From Phycisphaerales bacterium (GTDB taxonomy: Bacteria; Planctomycetota; Phycisphaerae; SM23-33; FEN-1343), in assembly GCA_003171335.1 (NCBI GenBank), contig PMYD01000010.1, positions 1 to 64,000 of the forward strand: DNA of 64,000 bases, in the 5' to 3' direction. Below the pieces are notes generated by a model. That model searched no databases and was not told the DNA's origin. It saw nothing but the letters and a program-made list of their open reading frames with translations. A program made the translations under genes and the position numbers. Numbering within the stretch: position 1 is the first letter of the stretch; each line of letters opens with the position of its first letter. Positions 26,333-34,924 of the stretch are shown here, in pieces.

Positions 26333-26563
26333 ATGAAGAGACAGCAGAACATCCCGGCCATAGAATACGTCCGGAAATCCCTGGCCCGGCGAATCACTCA
26401 GGCCCGTCGCGCAGCGGGGCTGATCCAGGCGGAGCTTGCCCGCCGGGCCGGCATTCGCCCGGAAACCCTGAATCGCCTCGAAAAAGGCAAGACCACGCCC
26501 GCCATCGCCACCGTCATTAAGATTGAGCGGGCTCTGGAAACTGTCCAGACGACGGCTGAGTGA
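26333..26563 (+). CDS. XRE-type helix-turn-helix regulator
   Basis: A 76-residue protein made almost entirely of an HTH_3/Cro-CI domain (ITQARRAAGLIQAELARRAG, then PETLNRLEKGKTTPAIATVIKI). The start is the ATG at 26333; a longer frame overlaps prmC. The size and position, just upstream of a methyltransferase/nuclease pair, resemble restriction-modification controller proteins. However, its GC content is like the host and it sits 16 bp behind prmC, so it may instead belong to the prmC transcript. Confidence 0.8.
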   Translation: MKRQQNIPAIEYVRKSLARRITQARRAAGLIQAELARRAGIRPETLNRLEKGKTTPAIATVIKIERALETVQTTAE

Positions 26564-26670
26564 CGAGCGTTGGCGGCGAGGGTGTTTCACCCCGGGTTTT
26601 CCCCCCGGAAGAGGCAGGAAGAAGTAACCTATTGTTTCCCTGTCCCCTTTGTTTCCTGACGCTTTTGGGC

Positions 26671-26699
26671 TTGACCGATTGACTGCTCTTCAGTACTGT
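26671..26699 (+). promoter_or_regulatory. sigma-70-type promoter before the methyltransferase gene
   Basis: TTGACC at 26671-26676 and TACTGT at 26694-26699 are separated by 17 bp, 27 bp before the ATG at 26727. A terminator-like GC hairpin (CCGGG-TTTTCCC-CCCGG) lies at about 26592-26610, after the XRE gene, which separates the two transcription units. Confidence 0.45.
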
Positions 26700-26726
26700 T
26701 TCTGTTAGGGCTTGGGCCGGTGGCTG

Positions 26727-28847
26727 ATGATCGAAAAAGATTTTGACATTTCGTTTGTCGCAGATCTCGCGCTGCGAGAGAAGCAGATACAGCAAAACTA
26801 CCGCCCAATCATCGCTGTCCATAAGTGGTTTGCTCGACGACCAGGAACACTATTTAGAGGCCTTTTGCTTTCTGAGTTCGCAAGCGAACCCCTTCGCGAC
26901 GTCTTTTATAAAAAAAATGACTTCGCCGGGCTTAGAATAGGCGACCCGTTCATGGGTGGGGGCACTCCTCTCTTAGAAGCAAACCGCGTTGGATGTGATG
27001 TAGTTGGCTTCGACATAAACCCAATGTCCTATTGGATAGTCAAGGAGGAAATTGGGTATTTGGATTTGACTGCATACGACGAGGCGGCAGAATCGCTTAT
27101 TCGGATGCTTGAGCGAGAGATTGGGGATTTGCACCGAACCAGCTGCGTATCCTGTGGAAGCGGAGATGCACTTGTAAAATACTTCCTTTGGGTGAAAGTG
27201 ATTCTCTGCCGTAAGTGTGGTAAGGATGTAGATCTTTTTCCCGGCTATCTTCTGGCGAGCGATTCCCGCCACCCTAAAAATGTTTTTGTTTGCCCATTCT
27301 GCCATCAATTGACGGAAACAGTGGACCGTCATTCACCTGGAACATGCGCCCATTGTGGCAGGCAACTTTCGGTCAGGGGTCCCGCTTCTAAAAAGCACTG
27401 CCAGTGCTCGTATTGCAAGCATGACAATTTATACCCGGAGGGCAAACAACCGCCAAGGCACCGACTGTTTGCTATAGAGTATACCTGCCCGCGTTGCAGG
27501 AGCAGACATGCCGGAAGGTTTTTTAAGGTGCCTGATGCTGATGACTTCAGAAGGTTGAAAGAGACGGAAGAAAGGTGGTGCGGCATCAGACCTCGCTTTG
27601 TCCCAGATGCGAATATTCCATCAGGGGATGAGACCAATCGTCTCCATCGTTGGGGGTATAAGCGGTACAGCGAGATGTTTAACTCACGCCAGCTTTTGGG
27701 TCTAGAGCATTCAGCGCGTTTTATTGCTTCATTGAAGGACGAGCGAGTGCGGGATGCTCTGGCGACAAACCTTTCCGATCTGCTTCGTTATCAGAATATG
27801 TTGTGTCGGTATGACACAATGGCCCTCAAATCACTGGATATTTTTTCGGTGCACGGTTTTCCCGTAGGATTAGTCCAATGCGAATCGAATTTCGTGGGAA
27901 TAAAGGGGGGCGGGAACGTAGGCTGTGTTGGGAGCGGTGGGTGGAGAAATATTCTTGAAAAGTACAGAAAGGCAAAACTTTACTGCGATTTCCCATTTGA
28001 GATCTTTCACCATGGGAGCCAGAAACAAATTCGCCCGATAGTAGGGGAATGGATAGGCGAGCGTCATAACGGCGATCAGACGATTAAGCCACGTCTAGTA
28101 GAATTGCGTTGCGAAGATTCCGCAGTAGCGAGTTTGCCGCCGAATTCACTTGATGCTGTTTTCACGGACCCGCCATATTTTGGCAATGTACAATATGCCG
28201 AACTAATTGATTTCTGCTACGTATGGCTTCGCCTGCTTGTCGGCACCAGATCTGCAGCGTTTCAAAAGGATTCAACAAGGGACGCCGAGGAGTTGACAGT
28301 TAATGAGCAAATGGGTAGGGGGATTAAGCATTTTACAGAAGGTCTTTCTGCCGTCTTTCAGCGTATGGCCGGGGCTTTGAAACCGGGAGCACCGTTCGCT
28401 TTCACATACCACCACAACGCAATAGAGGCCTATTACCCCGTAGCGGTTGCCGTTCTGGATGCTGGGCTAAAATGCTCCGCTGCGTTGCCTTGTCCGGCGG
28501 AAATGGGGGCTTCGATTCATATAAACGGAACCGGATCGTCGATAGTTGACACCGTTTTCGTATGCCGAACTACGGGCAAGATCGCGAGAAATACTATTTT
28601 TTCCTCGCCGGATGGCGTTGCAGCCCTTGTAGAAAAGGATTTAGAGGATTTACGGAGAGGCGGGGTGAAACCATCTAAGGGTGACATTAGATGCATCGCA
28701 TTCGGGCATCTGGTGCGGCTGGCCATATGGCAACTGCACAAAAAATGGCCAAAGGAAGCTTCTACATCAAGCAAACTTTCAACTGTGGCAAATAGCATTC
28801 GGGCGCTTGGCGGTTGGCCGGAGGTGGAAAAGTACATCGGAGGTTGA
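26727..28847 (+). CDS. adenine-type DNA methyltransferase with three inserted zinc ribbons (DUF1156-like)
   Basis: A 706-residue protein. The AdoMet-binding motif I DPFMGGGTPLLEANRVGCDVV is at about residues 73-92, and the catalytic DPPY (VFTDPPYFGNV) at about 481-484, as in DNA N6-adenine or N4-cytosine methylases. Between them lie six CxxC pairs at about 140/143, 161/164, 189/192, 207/210, 227/230 and 254/257, readable as three four-Cys zinc ribbons. The layout resembles DUF1156-type methylases. The ATG at 26727 is preferred over a TTG five codons earlier. Base composition is far more AT-rich than the flanks. The nuclease gene begins 45 bp downstream, so this is probably the modification half of an acquired system. 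Confidence 0.85.
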   Translation: MIEKDFDISFVADLALREKQIQQNYRPIIAVHKWFARRPGTLFRGLLLSEFASEPLRDVFYKKNDFAGLRIGDPFMGGGTPLLEANRVGCDVVGFDINPMSYWIVKEEIGYLDLTAYDEAAESLIRMLEREIGDLHRTSCVSCGSGDALVKYFLWVKVILCRKCGKDVDLFPGYLLASDSRHPKNVFVCPFCHQLTETVDRHSPGTCAHCGRQLSVRGPASKKHCQCSYCKHDNLYPEGKQPPRHRLFAIEYTCPRCRSRHAGRFFKVPDADDFRRLKETEERWCGIRPRFVPDANIPSGDETNRLHRWGYKRYSEMFNSRQLLGLEHSARFIASLKDERVRDALATNLSDLLRYQNMLCRYDTMALKSLDIFSVHGFPVGLVQCESNFVGIKGGGNVGCVGSGGWRNILEKYRKAKLYCDFPFEIFHHGSQKQIRPIVGEWIGERHNGDQTIKPRLVELRCEDSAVASLPPNSLDAVFTDPPYFGNVQYAELIDFCYVWLRLLVGTRSAAFQKDSTRDAEELTVNEQMGRGIKHFTEGLSAVFQRMAGALKPGAPFAFTYHHNAIEAYYPVAVAVLDAGLKCSAALPCPAEMGASIHINGTGSSIVDTVFVCRTTGKIARNTIFSSPDGVAALVEKDLEDLRRGGVKPSKGDIRCIAFGHLVRLAIWQLHKKWPKEASTSSKLSTVANSIRALGGWPEVEKYIGG

Positions 28848-28892
28848 TTTAGCGTGGAGCAGAATGCATTTGCAGATGAGGGAGGAAAGACA

Positions 28893-29930
28893 ATGCCGAA
28901 ATTGCCGTTTGAAGCTTCGTACGAGGAGATTCTTCAGAACCCGCTTGACTATGTTGAAGCAGTTTTCTCTTGCCTGGAGTCCGAGTTCCTGATCATGCCC
29001 AAGGGAGAGGGTTTCATCGATTATCCGGTCTTCGAGCGCGGGTATGAGGCGTTAAAACATGCGACAGGCGCATTCTCGCGATTCGAATCGTCGGCGGTTA
29101 CGGCCGCAGCGATAGACGAACCAATTTCCATTATCGTGCTGCGTACGATGATGGGTTTCACGCCGCCGGAGTGGGCATATCTTACAGGCCAGCGAACTGG
29201 CATTATTGTTTCTCAAGGATTTATACGCTCTTTGGATCGAAGGATTCGCAAGAATCCGGAATTACCTCTCAGGCGCGGGAAGGGCGGCGAGGTGGTTGAT
29301 CGATTGGAGGCCCTGATTCGGACCGCCTGCGAAATACTCTCAGAGGGAGCGCCTGCGGTTGCCAAGAATAGGCTTCACCGATTGGACAAGGCAGACACAA
29401 AAGGAGGGGTCAATAGCATTGCAAGTTTAGCTGGAATCGGGGTTCCTTACGCGATGCTTCTTTACGAGCGGTTTCTCGGGCGTCCATTTGCTGGCCATCG
29501 CGACTCTGTTAGTGAATTGATTGGAGGTTCGCTTGAAGCTTCCATTGAAGAAGTGCTGTCCGGTGCAGGCATAAGTTATAGGAAGACTAAGCGTGCGGAA
29601 CAAATTGCAGGGCTTGATCAGACACCGGATTTCATAGTCCCCGATGAGTTTAGCCCAAGGGTTATGATTGAAGCCAAAATAACGGAGGACGACGGCACGG
29701 CCCGGGATAAAGTCACCCGAATTCAACATCTTGCCGAGCTTAGCGCGGCCCGCCACCCGAACGAATTTGAGGTAATTGCTTGCATTGGCGGCAGGGGTTT
29801 TGGCGTGCGCCGCGAAGATATGAAGAAGATGCTGATTGCCACCCGAGGCAAGGTCTTCACTCTTAAGACTTTCCATCGGATGATCGAATGTACGAGATTG
29901 CGGGAGTTCAAGACAAGGATACTGGAGTAG
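28893..29930 (+). CDS. putative PD-(D/E)XK restriction endonuclease
   Basis: A 345-residue protein with a nuclease-like core at the C terminus: PD at residues 245-246 (QTPDFIVPD) and EAK at 260-262 (VMIEAKI), the spacing expected of PD-(D/E)XK enzymes. GSLEASIEEVLSGAGISYRK just before it looks like the helix that opens such folds. The first 200 residues match nothing I know and may bind DNA. The ATG at 28893 has GGGAGGA at 28880-28886; the GTG at 28854 is less likely. It follows the methyltransferase in the same AT-rich segment, so it is read as the cleaving partner. The biochemical role is inference. Confidence 0.7.
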   Translation: MPKLPFEASYEEILQNPLDYVEAVFSCLESEFLIMPKGEGFIDYPVFERGYEALKHATGAFSRFESSAVTAAAIDEPISIIVLRTMMGFTPPEWAYLTGQRTGIIVSQGFIRSLDRRIRKNPELPLRRGKGGEVVDRLEALIRTACEILSEGAPAVAKNRLHRLDKADTKGGVNSIASLAGIGVPYAMLLYERFLGRPFAGHRDSVSELIGGSLEASIEEVLSGAGISYRKTKRAEQIAGLDQTPDFIVPDEFSPRVMIEAKITEDDGTARDKVTRIQHLAELSAARHPNEFEVIACIGGRGFGVRREDMKKMLIATRGKVFTLKTFHRMIECTRLREFKTRILE

Positions 29931-30176
29931 CCCCAGGGGCGGCGGGGTCTCGGCGTCTGTCCATGTGCTCTTTTTTGAAGAAAAGACTTGACAAGAGCAG
30001 AATCCACGCTTATCCTTATTGTGCATATAATGCAACGGAGATAGAATCACACTTGGCGTTCATGGAGAGTTTTTGGCTTCAATTTCTGAGGAGGGGGCAT
30101 TTTGAAGGCTGAGTTTTCATTAAATTATTTACAAGCTGGAGTTATGCTCATAATTGCCAAACAAATCGCATGCTAT

Positions 30177-30199
30177 CAACTACGGAAATTCCGCAGTTG
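30177..30199. repeat. CAACTGMGGAA palindrome, copy 1 of 3 here
   Basis: CAACTACGGAA and TTCCGCAGTTG are separated by one base. There is one mismatch in the stem. Confidence 0.8.
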
Positions 30200-30291
30200 G
30201 TCATCATCAAGTGTTGTCGGGCGAGGGAGGAGTCTACCCCCTCAGTACGATGGGCGAAAGGAATTGGCAATCCGCTAACAAAGGCCGAATT

Positions 30292-30314
30292 CAACTGAGG
30301 AAATTCCTCAGTTG
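30292..30314. repeat. CAACTGAGGAA palindrome, copy 2 (perfect)
   Basis: CAACTGAGGAA and TTCCTCAGTTG are exact reverse complements around a single central A. Confidence 0.85.
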
Positions 30315-30359
30315 GCTTGATTGTGGCCAACGAGCGAGGAAGTTCCACCGCCCCGGACC

Positions 30360-30382
30360 CAACTGCGGAAATTCCTCAGTTG
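30360..30382. repeat. CAACTGCGGAA palindrome, copy 3
   Basis: CAACTGCGGAA and TTCCTCAGTTG are separated by one base. There is one stem mismatch. Confidence 0.8.
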
Positions 30383-30462
30383 ACTTCATCTTGCCGGTCC
30401 AGGGCCTGGCCTTCTCTCCTCGCACGCAAAGCCTTTTTCCGCAAGCGGATGCAGTCCATCAC

Positions 30463-31677
30463 CTAGAGCGACGGCAGGATGTTGACCATCTCTTCCATCG
30501 TCGTCTGGCCGTTCAAGGCGGCCAGTTTGCCGGCCTCTTCGAGCGTCAGCGTATTGGTCTGGACCATGGCCTTTTCCAGCTCGCTGGCGCTGGCGCGGCG
30601 GAGGATGAGGTCCTTGGCTTGGTCGTTGGGCAGGAACAGTTCGAAGAGGCCCATGCGGCCGTGATAGCCGGTGTTGAAGCATTCCGGGCAGCCGGCGCCC
30701 TGGTAGAGGCAGGGGGGGCCATCCGCGTGCAGGTGCGGGCGGATGCGCTCATCGACGATCATGTCGGCCGTCTCGGGCAACGCGGTCTTGCAATTGGGGC
30801 AGATGCGCTTGACCAGCACCTGGGCGATCACCCCGCGCAGCGACACGGCCAGGAAGTACGGGTGCACGCCGAGGGAGAGCATGGTCTCCACCGCGCGGCT
30901 GGCCCGGGTGGCGTGCGTGGTGGCCAGCACCAGGTGGCCGGTGTTGGCGGCGCGCACGGCGGTGATGGCCGTCTCCTCATCGCGGATCTCGCCGACCATG
31001 ATGATGTCGGGATCCTGGCGCAGGATGGCGCGCAGCATGATGGCGAAGGTCACGCCGATCCGCGGGTTCACCTGCGTCTGGTTCACGCCATCGAGGTCGT
31101 ACTCGACGGGGTTTTCGATGGTGATGATCTTGCGCCGGTCGCCCGTGAGCTGGCGCAGCATGGCGTACAGCGTGGTGGTCTTGCCGCTGCCGGTGGGGCC
31201 GGAGACCAGGATCAGCCCGTGGGGCCGCTGGATCATGTCGTTGATGTAATCCATCTGGCGCCCCATCAGGCCCAGGTCGACCATCTCCATTAGGCTGACG
31301 GTGCGGTCGAAGATGCGCACCACCAGGTCCTGGCCGTGAATGGTGGGAATGGCGCTGATGCGCAGGTCGATGTTGCGGTCATCGATGGCGAGCTTCATGC
31401 GGCCCTCGGTGGGCCGGCGGTGTTCGCCCAGGTCGATGCCGGCGGCGGTCTTCACATGGCTGATGAGCCGGCGGCCCAGGTCGGTGGGCATGACGCCCTG
31501 GTGGTTCATGTCGCCGTCGAGCCGGAAGGACAGCTCAATGCCCTCGGCCTGGGACATGACGTGAATGTCGCTGACGCGGCCCAGGGCGGCGGCCTTGACG
31601 ATGGCTTCCCAAACCAGGACGGGGTCGCTATCGGCGTTGACGAGTTCTTCGATGTCAAAAATCGTCGCCGTTGTCAT
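30463..31677 (-). CDS. GspE/PilB-family secretion ATPase
   Basis: A 404-residue hexameric ATPase of the type II secretion/type IV pilus family. Walker A GPTGSGKTTT is near residue 162, the Asp-box follows in TIENPVEYDL, Walker B is DPDIIMVGEIRDEET and the His-box TGHLVLATTHA. Two CxxC pairs (CPNC near residue 295, CPEC near 340) form the zinc element typical of GspE/PilB rather than PilT. The long N-terminal domains of full-size GspE are missing; only about 50 residues precede the core. The ATG has GGAGG upstream. It sits with a STAS gene and dnaA, 13 kb from the gsp operon, so whether it powers that system is open. Confidence 0.88.
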   Translation of the reverse strand: MTTATIFDIEELVNADSDPVLVWEAIVKAAALGRVSDIHVMSQAEGIELSFRLDGDMNHQGVMPTDLGRRLISHVKTAAGIDLGEHRRPTEGRMKLAIDDRNIDLRISAIPTIHGQDLVVRIFDRTVSLMEMVDLGLMGRQMDYINDMIQRPHGLILVSGPTGSGKTTTLYAMLRQLTGDRRKIITIENPVEYDLDGVNQTQVNPRIGVTFAIMLRAILRQDPDIIMVGEIRDEETAITAVRAANTGHLVLATTHATRASRAVETMLSLGVHPYFLAVSLRGVIAQVLVKRICPNCKTALPETADMIVDERIRPHLHADGPPCLYQGAGCPECFNTGYHGRMGLFELFLPNDQAKDLILRRASASELEKAMVQTNTLTLEEAGKLAALNGQTTMEEMVNILPSL

Positions 31678-31695
31678 GGCAAAAACCTCCGCACT

Positions 31696-32055
31696 TCAAA
31701 CAATAGGTGTGGTGGCGGGCAGGGAGGCGCGGGCCTGTTCCAGGCTGTCGGCAACCGGCATAAGCGCCGCCAGGTTCACCGTCCGCAGCAGCCGGGCGAT
31801 GGTCACGTTGGGCCGGGCCACCGCGGTGGCGCCGCCGGCTTGCTCCACGTATTTGCGCAGGGCGAAAATCGCCCCCAGTCCCGCCGAGTTGATGTAGCTC
31901 ACGTCGACCAGGTCCACGATGACGCCCCGCGGCGGCTGTCCGCCGGCGGCGGTCTTCAGCGACTCGACCAGATCGGTGCGGGCGTTCCATTCCATGCGCG
32001 ACGGGCACGTGATGATGTAAAGCGAGTCGCCTTCATGCTTTATGGACACATCCAT
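31696..32055 (-). CDS. STAS-domain protein (anti-sigma factor antagonist type)
   Basis: A 119-residue single STAS domain. The phosphorylatable serine is in VSYINSAGLGAIFALRKYV near residue 57, as in SpoIIAA/RsbV. RMEWNARTDLVESLK near the N terminus and a leucine-rich C-terminal helix complete the fold. The ATG at 32055 has AAGGAG seven bases upstream, which rejects a longer frame. It lies 18 bp before the secretion ATPase gene and likely shares its transcript. No cognate kinase is visible in the window. Confidence 0.88.
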   Translation of the reverse strand: MDVSIKHEGDSLYIITCPSRMEWNARTDLVESLKTAAGGQPPRGVIVDLVDVSYINSAGLGAIFALRKYVEQAGGATAVARPNVTIARLLRTVNLAALMPVADSLEQARASLPATTPIV

Positions 32056-32203
32056 GAGCGCTCCTTTTGAGGCCAGAAGGCAGATTGGCCCGTCGCGGCC
32101 CAGCCGGCCTGTCTTCCACTGGATTATGGAATTGGACAGGCGCCGTGGGCGCAGCCGCACAGGGCAGTTAGTCCTGCCGGTCGTCGAGAGGCTCATCGGC
32201 GAT

Positions 32204-33562
32204 TTAGCCGTTGCGCTGAAGTTCTTTCGTCATTTGCTCCAGCAGGGCGTTGACCTGCCCATCGTTCTGGCGCAGCGACTGCACGGTGCGATTGGCGTGC
32301 AAAACGGTGGAGTGGTCGCGGCCGCCGAAGTAGCCGCCGACTTCCTCCAGGCTGTGGCGGGTGAGCTGACGGGCCAGGTACATGCACACCTGGCGGGGAA
32401 AAGCGATGCTCTTGTGGCGCTTGTGGCTCTGGAGGTCGGCCAGGCGCACGTTGAAGCGGTGGGTGACGGCCTCGAGGATCTGCTGGATGGTGATCTCGCG
32501 CTTCGTGGGCGCGCCATCGGCCCCCAGTGCTTCCTGGGCCAGCGACAGGTCGATCGACCGGCCGTACGCCTTGGCCAGCAGGGCCAGCTTGGCGATAGCG
32601 CCTTCCAGCTCGCGCGGGTTGGAGTCGACGCAGGCGGCGATCAGGCAGACGACATCCTCGCCGAGCTCCATGCTGCGCAGGCGGGCCTTCTTGCGGACGA
32701 TGGCCACGCGCGTCTCGTACCCGGGCTTGTCGACGCGGGCCACCAGGCCCCAACTAAAGCGGCTGACGAGCCGGTCCTCGAGGTGCTCGATTTCCCCCGG
32801 GCCGCGGTCGGAGGAGAGAATGATCTGCTTTTGCGTCTGGTAGAGCGCGTTGAAGGTGTGGAAAAACTCCTCCTGCGTCTGCTCGCGGCCGGAGAGGAAC
32901 TGAACATCATCGATAATCAGCACGTCGGCGTGGCGGTAGCGGTAGCGGAAATCGTGCAGCTGGCCGTGCTCCACGGCCTCGATGAAGTGGTTGACGAACA
33001 TCTCGCAGCTCAGCATGCAGTAGCCGCCGCCGTTGGCGCTTTTGCCGGCCATTTCGTGGCAGATGGCGTGCAGCAGGTGCGTCTTGCCCAGGCCGACATC
33101 GCCGTGAATGAACAGCGGGTTATAGGTCTTGCCGGGGGTCTCGCACACCGCCACGCAGGCGGCGTGGGCCAGGCGATTGCACGGGCCGGTAACGAGGTTC
33201 TCGAAGGTGTACTCGGGGTTGAGCGGGTCTTCCTGCGGGCCGGCGGGCGATTCGTCCTGGCCAGGGGCGGTCAACTTCGCCGGCGTGCCGGCAGGAACGG
33301 CGGGCGCCTCGGCGGCAGGGGGCAGCAGGAAACACACGCCCACGAGTCTTCCGGTGGCCGCCTGTGCGGCTTCGGTGAACAGGCGCAGCGCATGCTGATG
33401 GAGATAGCGCTGCTGCGCTGGGCCGGGGGCCTGGATCTCGAGCAGCCCATGCTCCATCGAGATCGGGTCCAGTTGATCGAACCACGGGCGGATCAGATTT
33501 CCCGCATGGGCCACCACGTGCTCGATAATTCGCTGCCAAAGGCCGGCGTCCACGCTGCTCAC
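32204..33562 (-). CDS. dnaA: chromosomal replication initiator DnaA
   Basis: A 452-residue initiator. Domain I (SVDAGLWQRIIEHVVAHAG) is followed by a Pro/Ala-rich linker, then the AAA+ core with Walker A GDVGLGKTHLLHA near residue 155, Walker B VLIIDDVQFLSG near residue 217 and the RFSWGLVARV arginine region. The DNA-binding domain IV carries GGRDHSTVLHA near residue 425. The start is GTG at 33562 (VSSVDAGLW), since the longer frame adds an unrelated Arg-rich leader; AAAGG lies upstream. It is not linked to dnaN or gyrase genes. Confidence 0.94.
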   Translation of the reverse strand: MSSVDAGLWQRIIEHVVAHAGNLIRPWFDQLDPISMEHGLLEIQAPGPAQQRYLHQHALRLFTEAAQAATGRLVGVCFLLPPAAEAPAVPAGTPAKLTAPGQDESPAGPQEDPLNPEYTFENLVTGPCNRLAHAACVAVCETPGKTYNPLFIHGDVGLGKTHLLHAICHEMAGKSANGGGYCMLSCEMFVNHFIEAVEHGQLHDFRYRYRHADVLIIDDVQFLSGREQTQEEFFHTFNALYQTQKQIILSSDRGPGEIEHLEDRLVSRFSWGLVARVDKPGYETRVAIVRKKARLRSMELGEDVVCLIAACVDSNPRELEGAIAKLALLAKAYGRSIDLSLAQEALGADGAPTKREITIQQILEAVTHRFNVRLADLQSHKRHKSIAFPRQVCMYLARQLTRHSLEEVGGYFGGRDHSTVLHANRTVQSLRQNDGQVNALLEQMTKELQRNG

Positions 33563-33978
33563 AACGCACTTGCCTTTCGTGAGGCCCGCCGCGGCGGACC
33601 GTTGTTTTTCGTTCACTCGTGTCGCCCCCCTGCGCGAGGGGTCGACACCCTTGGGCAACACGACACGCGCGCACAAGCGACCCGTCAATCCATTGATGGA
33701 TGTGCTGCCGGGCGCGGCTCCCACCGCCGCCCTGTCCCACGCCAGATACCACCTTTTCCCCTGACCGGCCATGAGGCCGGGTCGGCGTGCGACGAATCGC
33801 TGGAGACTCTAGCGAGCGGCCGGCTGGCTGTCAAGCCAGCGCGCAAAATGCGGCCGCGAACCTCGGAGAGGCTGCCTGGGAGAATTGCACCGAGCGCGGG
33901 AGCGCCAAGGGTAGCGCCCTTGCGTAAATGCGGGTCAGGCTATAATAATGGAGTCACACCCCCGTAAGGAGAATCTCG
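33563..33978. other. gene-free region upstream of dnaA
   Basis: This 416-bp divergent spacer has no supported gene and no sequence close to TTATNCACA, so it does not look like an origin. A GC stem pairs GTGTCG..CCCC with GGGGTCGACAC at about 33619-33647. The promoter of the AsmA-like gene is at its right end. Confidence 0.55.
33920..33946 (+). promoter_or_regulatory. promoter for the AsmA-like gene
   Basis: A perfect TATAAT lies at 33941-33946, with a weak TTGCGT at 33920-33925 (15-bp spacer). The GTG start is at 33979, preceded by AAGGAGA. Confidence 0.45.
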
Positions 33979-34908
33979 GTGAAGAAATGGGTATTACGCA
34001 TCGTCCTGGGTCTCATCGCCCTGGTGATTATCGCCGTGGTGCTGACCTTCGTGATGATCAATCACATCGCCAAGGCCGGCATCGAGCAAGGCGGCAGCTA
34101 CGCCCTGGGCGTGCCCACAACGGTCAACACGGTCGACCTGAGCATCTTCGGCGGCAAGTTCGACATGAATGGCCTGCAGATTGCCAACCCCGCCGGCTAC
34201 AAGGGCGACTTCCTGATGCACTCGGGCAAGTTCAACTTGAAGCTGGAGCCCAAGACGGTCCTCTCGGATACGGTGGTCGTGGATTCCTTCAACTTGGATG
34301 GCCTGGACGTGATCATCGACAAGACCCTTAGCGGTTCCAACGTCCAGGTGGTGATGGATCACGTCCAGAAGCTCGGCGGCTATGCCCCCGCGCCGCAGGC
34401 CCAGGGCGGCCAGCCGGCCCCGCAGCAACCGGCCCAACCGGCAGCGCAACAGCCGGCCCAGAAGCCCGGCAAGAAGGTGAAGGTGAACGATCTGGTGATC
34501 CGCAACGTCAATGCCAAGTTCTATGTGATGGGCGGCCCGGCCATTCCGATTCCCGTGCCGGAGATCCACCTCCAGAACATCAGCAGCGGCGATGGCGGCG
34601 GCGTGACCGTGCCTGAGCTGACGGCGAAGATTTTTACGGCCATTCTGGCCGGTGTGGCCCAGCAGGCCGAGAAAGCCGGCGTGCCCATGGACGCCGTGGC
34701 CAACCTGAAAGACCAGGTGGCCGGCGCCGCCGGCGCCTTGGGCGGAAACACCAGTCAGCTCGTCTCACAAGCCTCCCAGGTGCAGCAACTCTTCGGCCCC
34801 GCCGGCAGTCAGCCGGCCGGGCAAAGCGGCGTGAAAGAGCTTCAACACGGCCTGGGCGGCTTGCTGGGCGGGCGGGCGCAATCGCAGCCGGCCCAGCCGT
34901 CGAAGTAG
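33979..34908 (+). CDS. membrane-anchored AsmA-like protein
   Basis: A 309-residue protein. One N-terminal membrane helix (LRIVLGLIALVIIAVVLTFVM) is followed by the pattern GVPTTVNTVDLSIFGGKFDMNGLQIANPAGY, typical of AsmA/DUF748-type beta-strand repeats of envelope lipid-transport proteins. A Gln/Pro/Ala-rich linker at about residues 135-165 splits it, and the C-terminal 60 residues are low complexity. It is much shorter than AsmA or TamB. The start is GTG at 33979 with AAGGAGA six bases away. A periplasmic location is inferred. Confidence 0.65.
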   Translation: MKKWVLRIVLGLIALVIIAVVLTFVMINHIAKAGIEQGGSYALGVPTTVNTVDLSIFGGKFDMNGLQIANPAGYKGDFLMHSGKFNLKLEPKTVLSDTVVVDSFNLDGLDVIIDKTLSGSNVQVVMDHVQKLGGYAPAPQAQGGQPAPQQPAQPAAQQPAQKPGKKVKVNDLVIRNVNAKFYVMGGPAIPIPVPEIHLQNISSGDGGGVTVPELTAKIFTAILAGVAQQAEKAGVPMDAVANLKDQVAGAAGALGGNTSQLVSQASQVQQLFGPAGSQPAGQSGVKELQHGLGGLLGGRAQSQPAQPSK

Positions 34909-34924
34909 GTCATACTCGCGATAA

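Larger units (their letters stand above)
29931..30462. other. gene-free region behind the methyltransferase/nuclease pair
   Basis: No gene is supported in these 530 bp. The first half is AT-rich and looks like the trailing edge of the acquired island. The second half holds three 23-bp palindromes (30177, 30292 and 30360). GC content returns to host level at about 30330. Confidence 0.6.

Noticed and set aside
29888-30112. A 74-codon frame overlapping the end of the nuclease gene
   Set aside because: No ribosome-binding site, no recognisable pattern, and half of it overlaps the nuclease in another frame.
32042-33967. A 641-codon plus-strand frame antisense to dnaA
   Set aside because: DnaA on the minus strand has all AAA+ and domain IV motifs; the opposite frame is featureless.
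33563-33978. Candidate origin of replication upstream of dnaA
   Set aside because: No DnaA-box-like 9-mers and no AT-rich unwinding stretch were found; only GC-rich stems.
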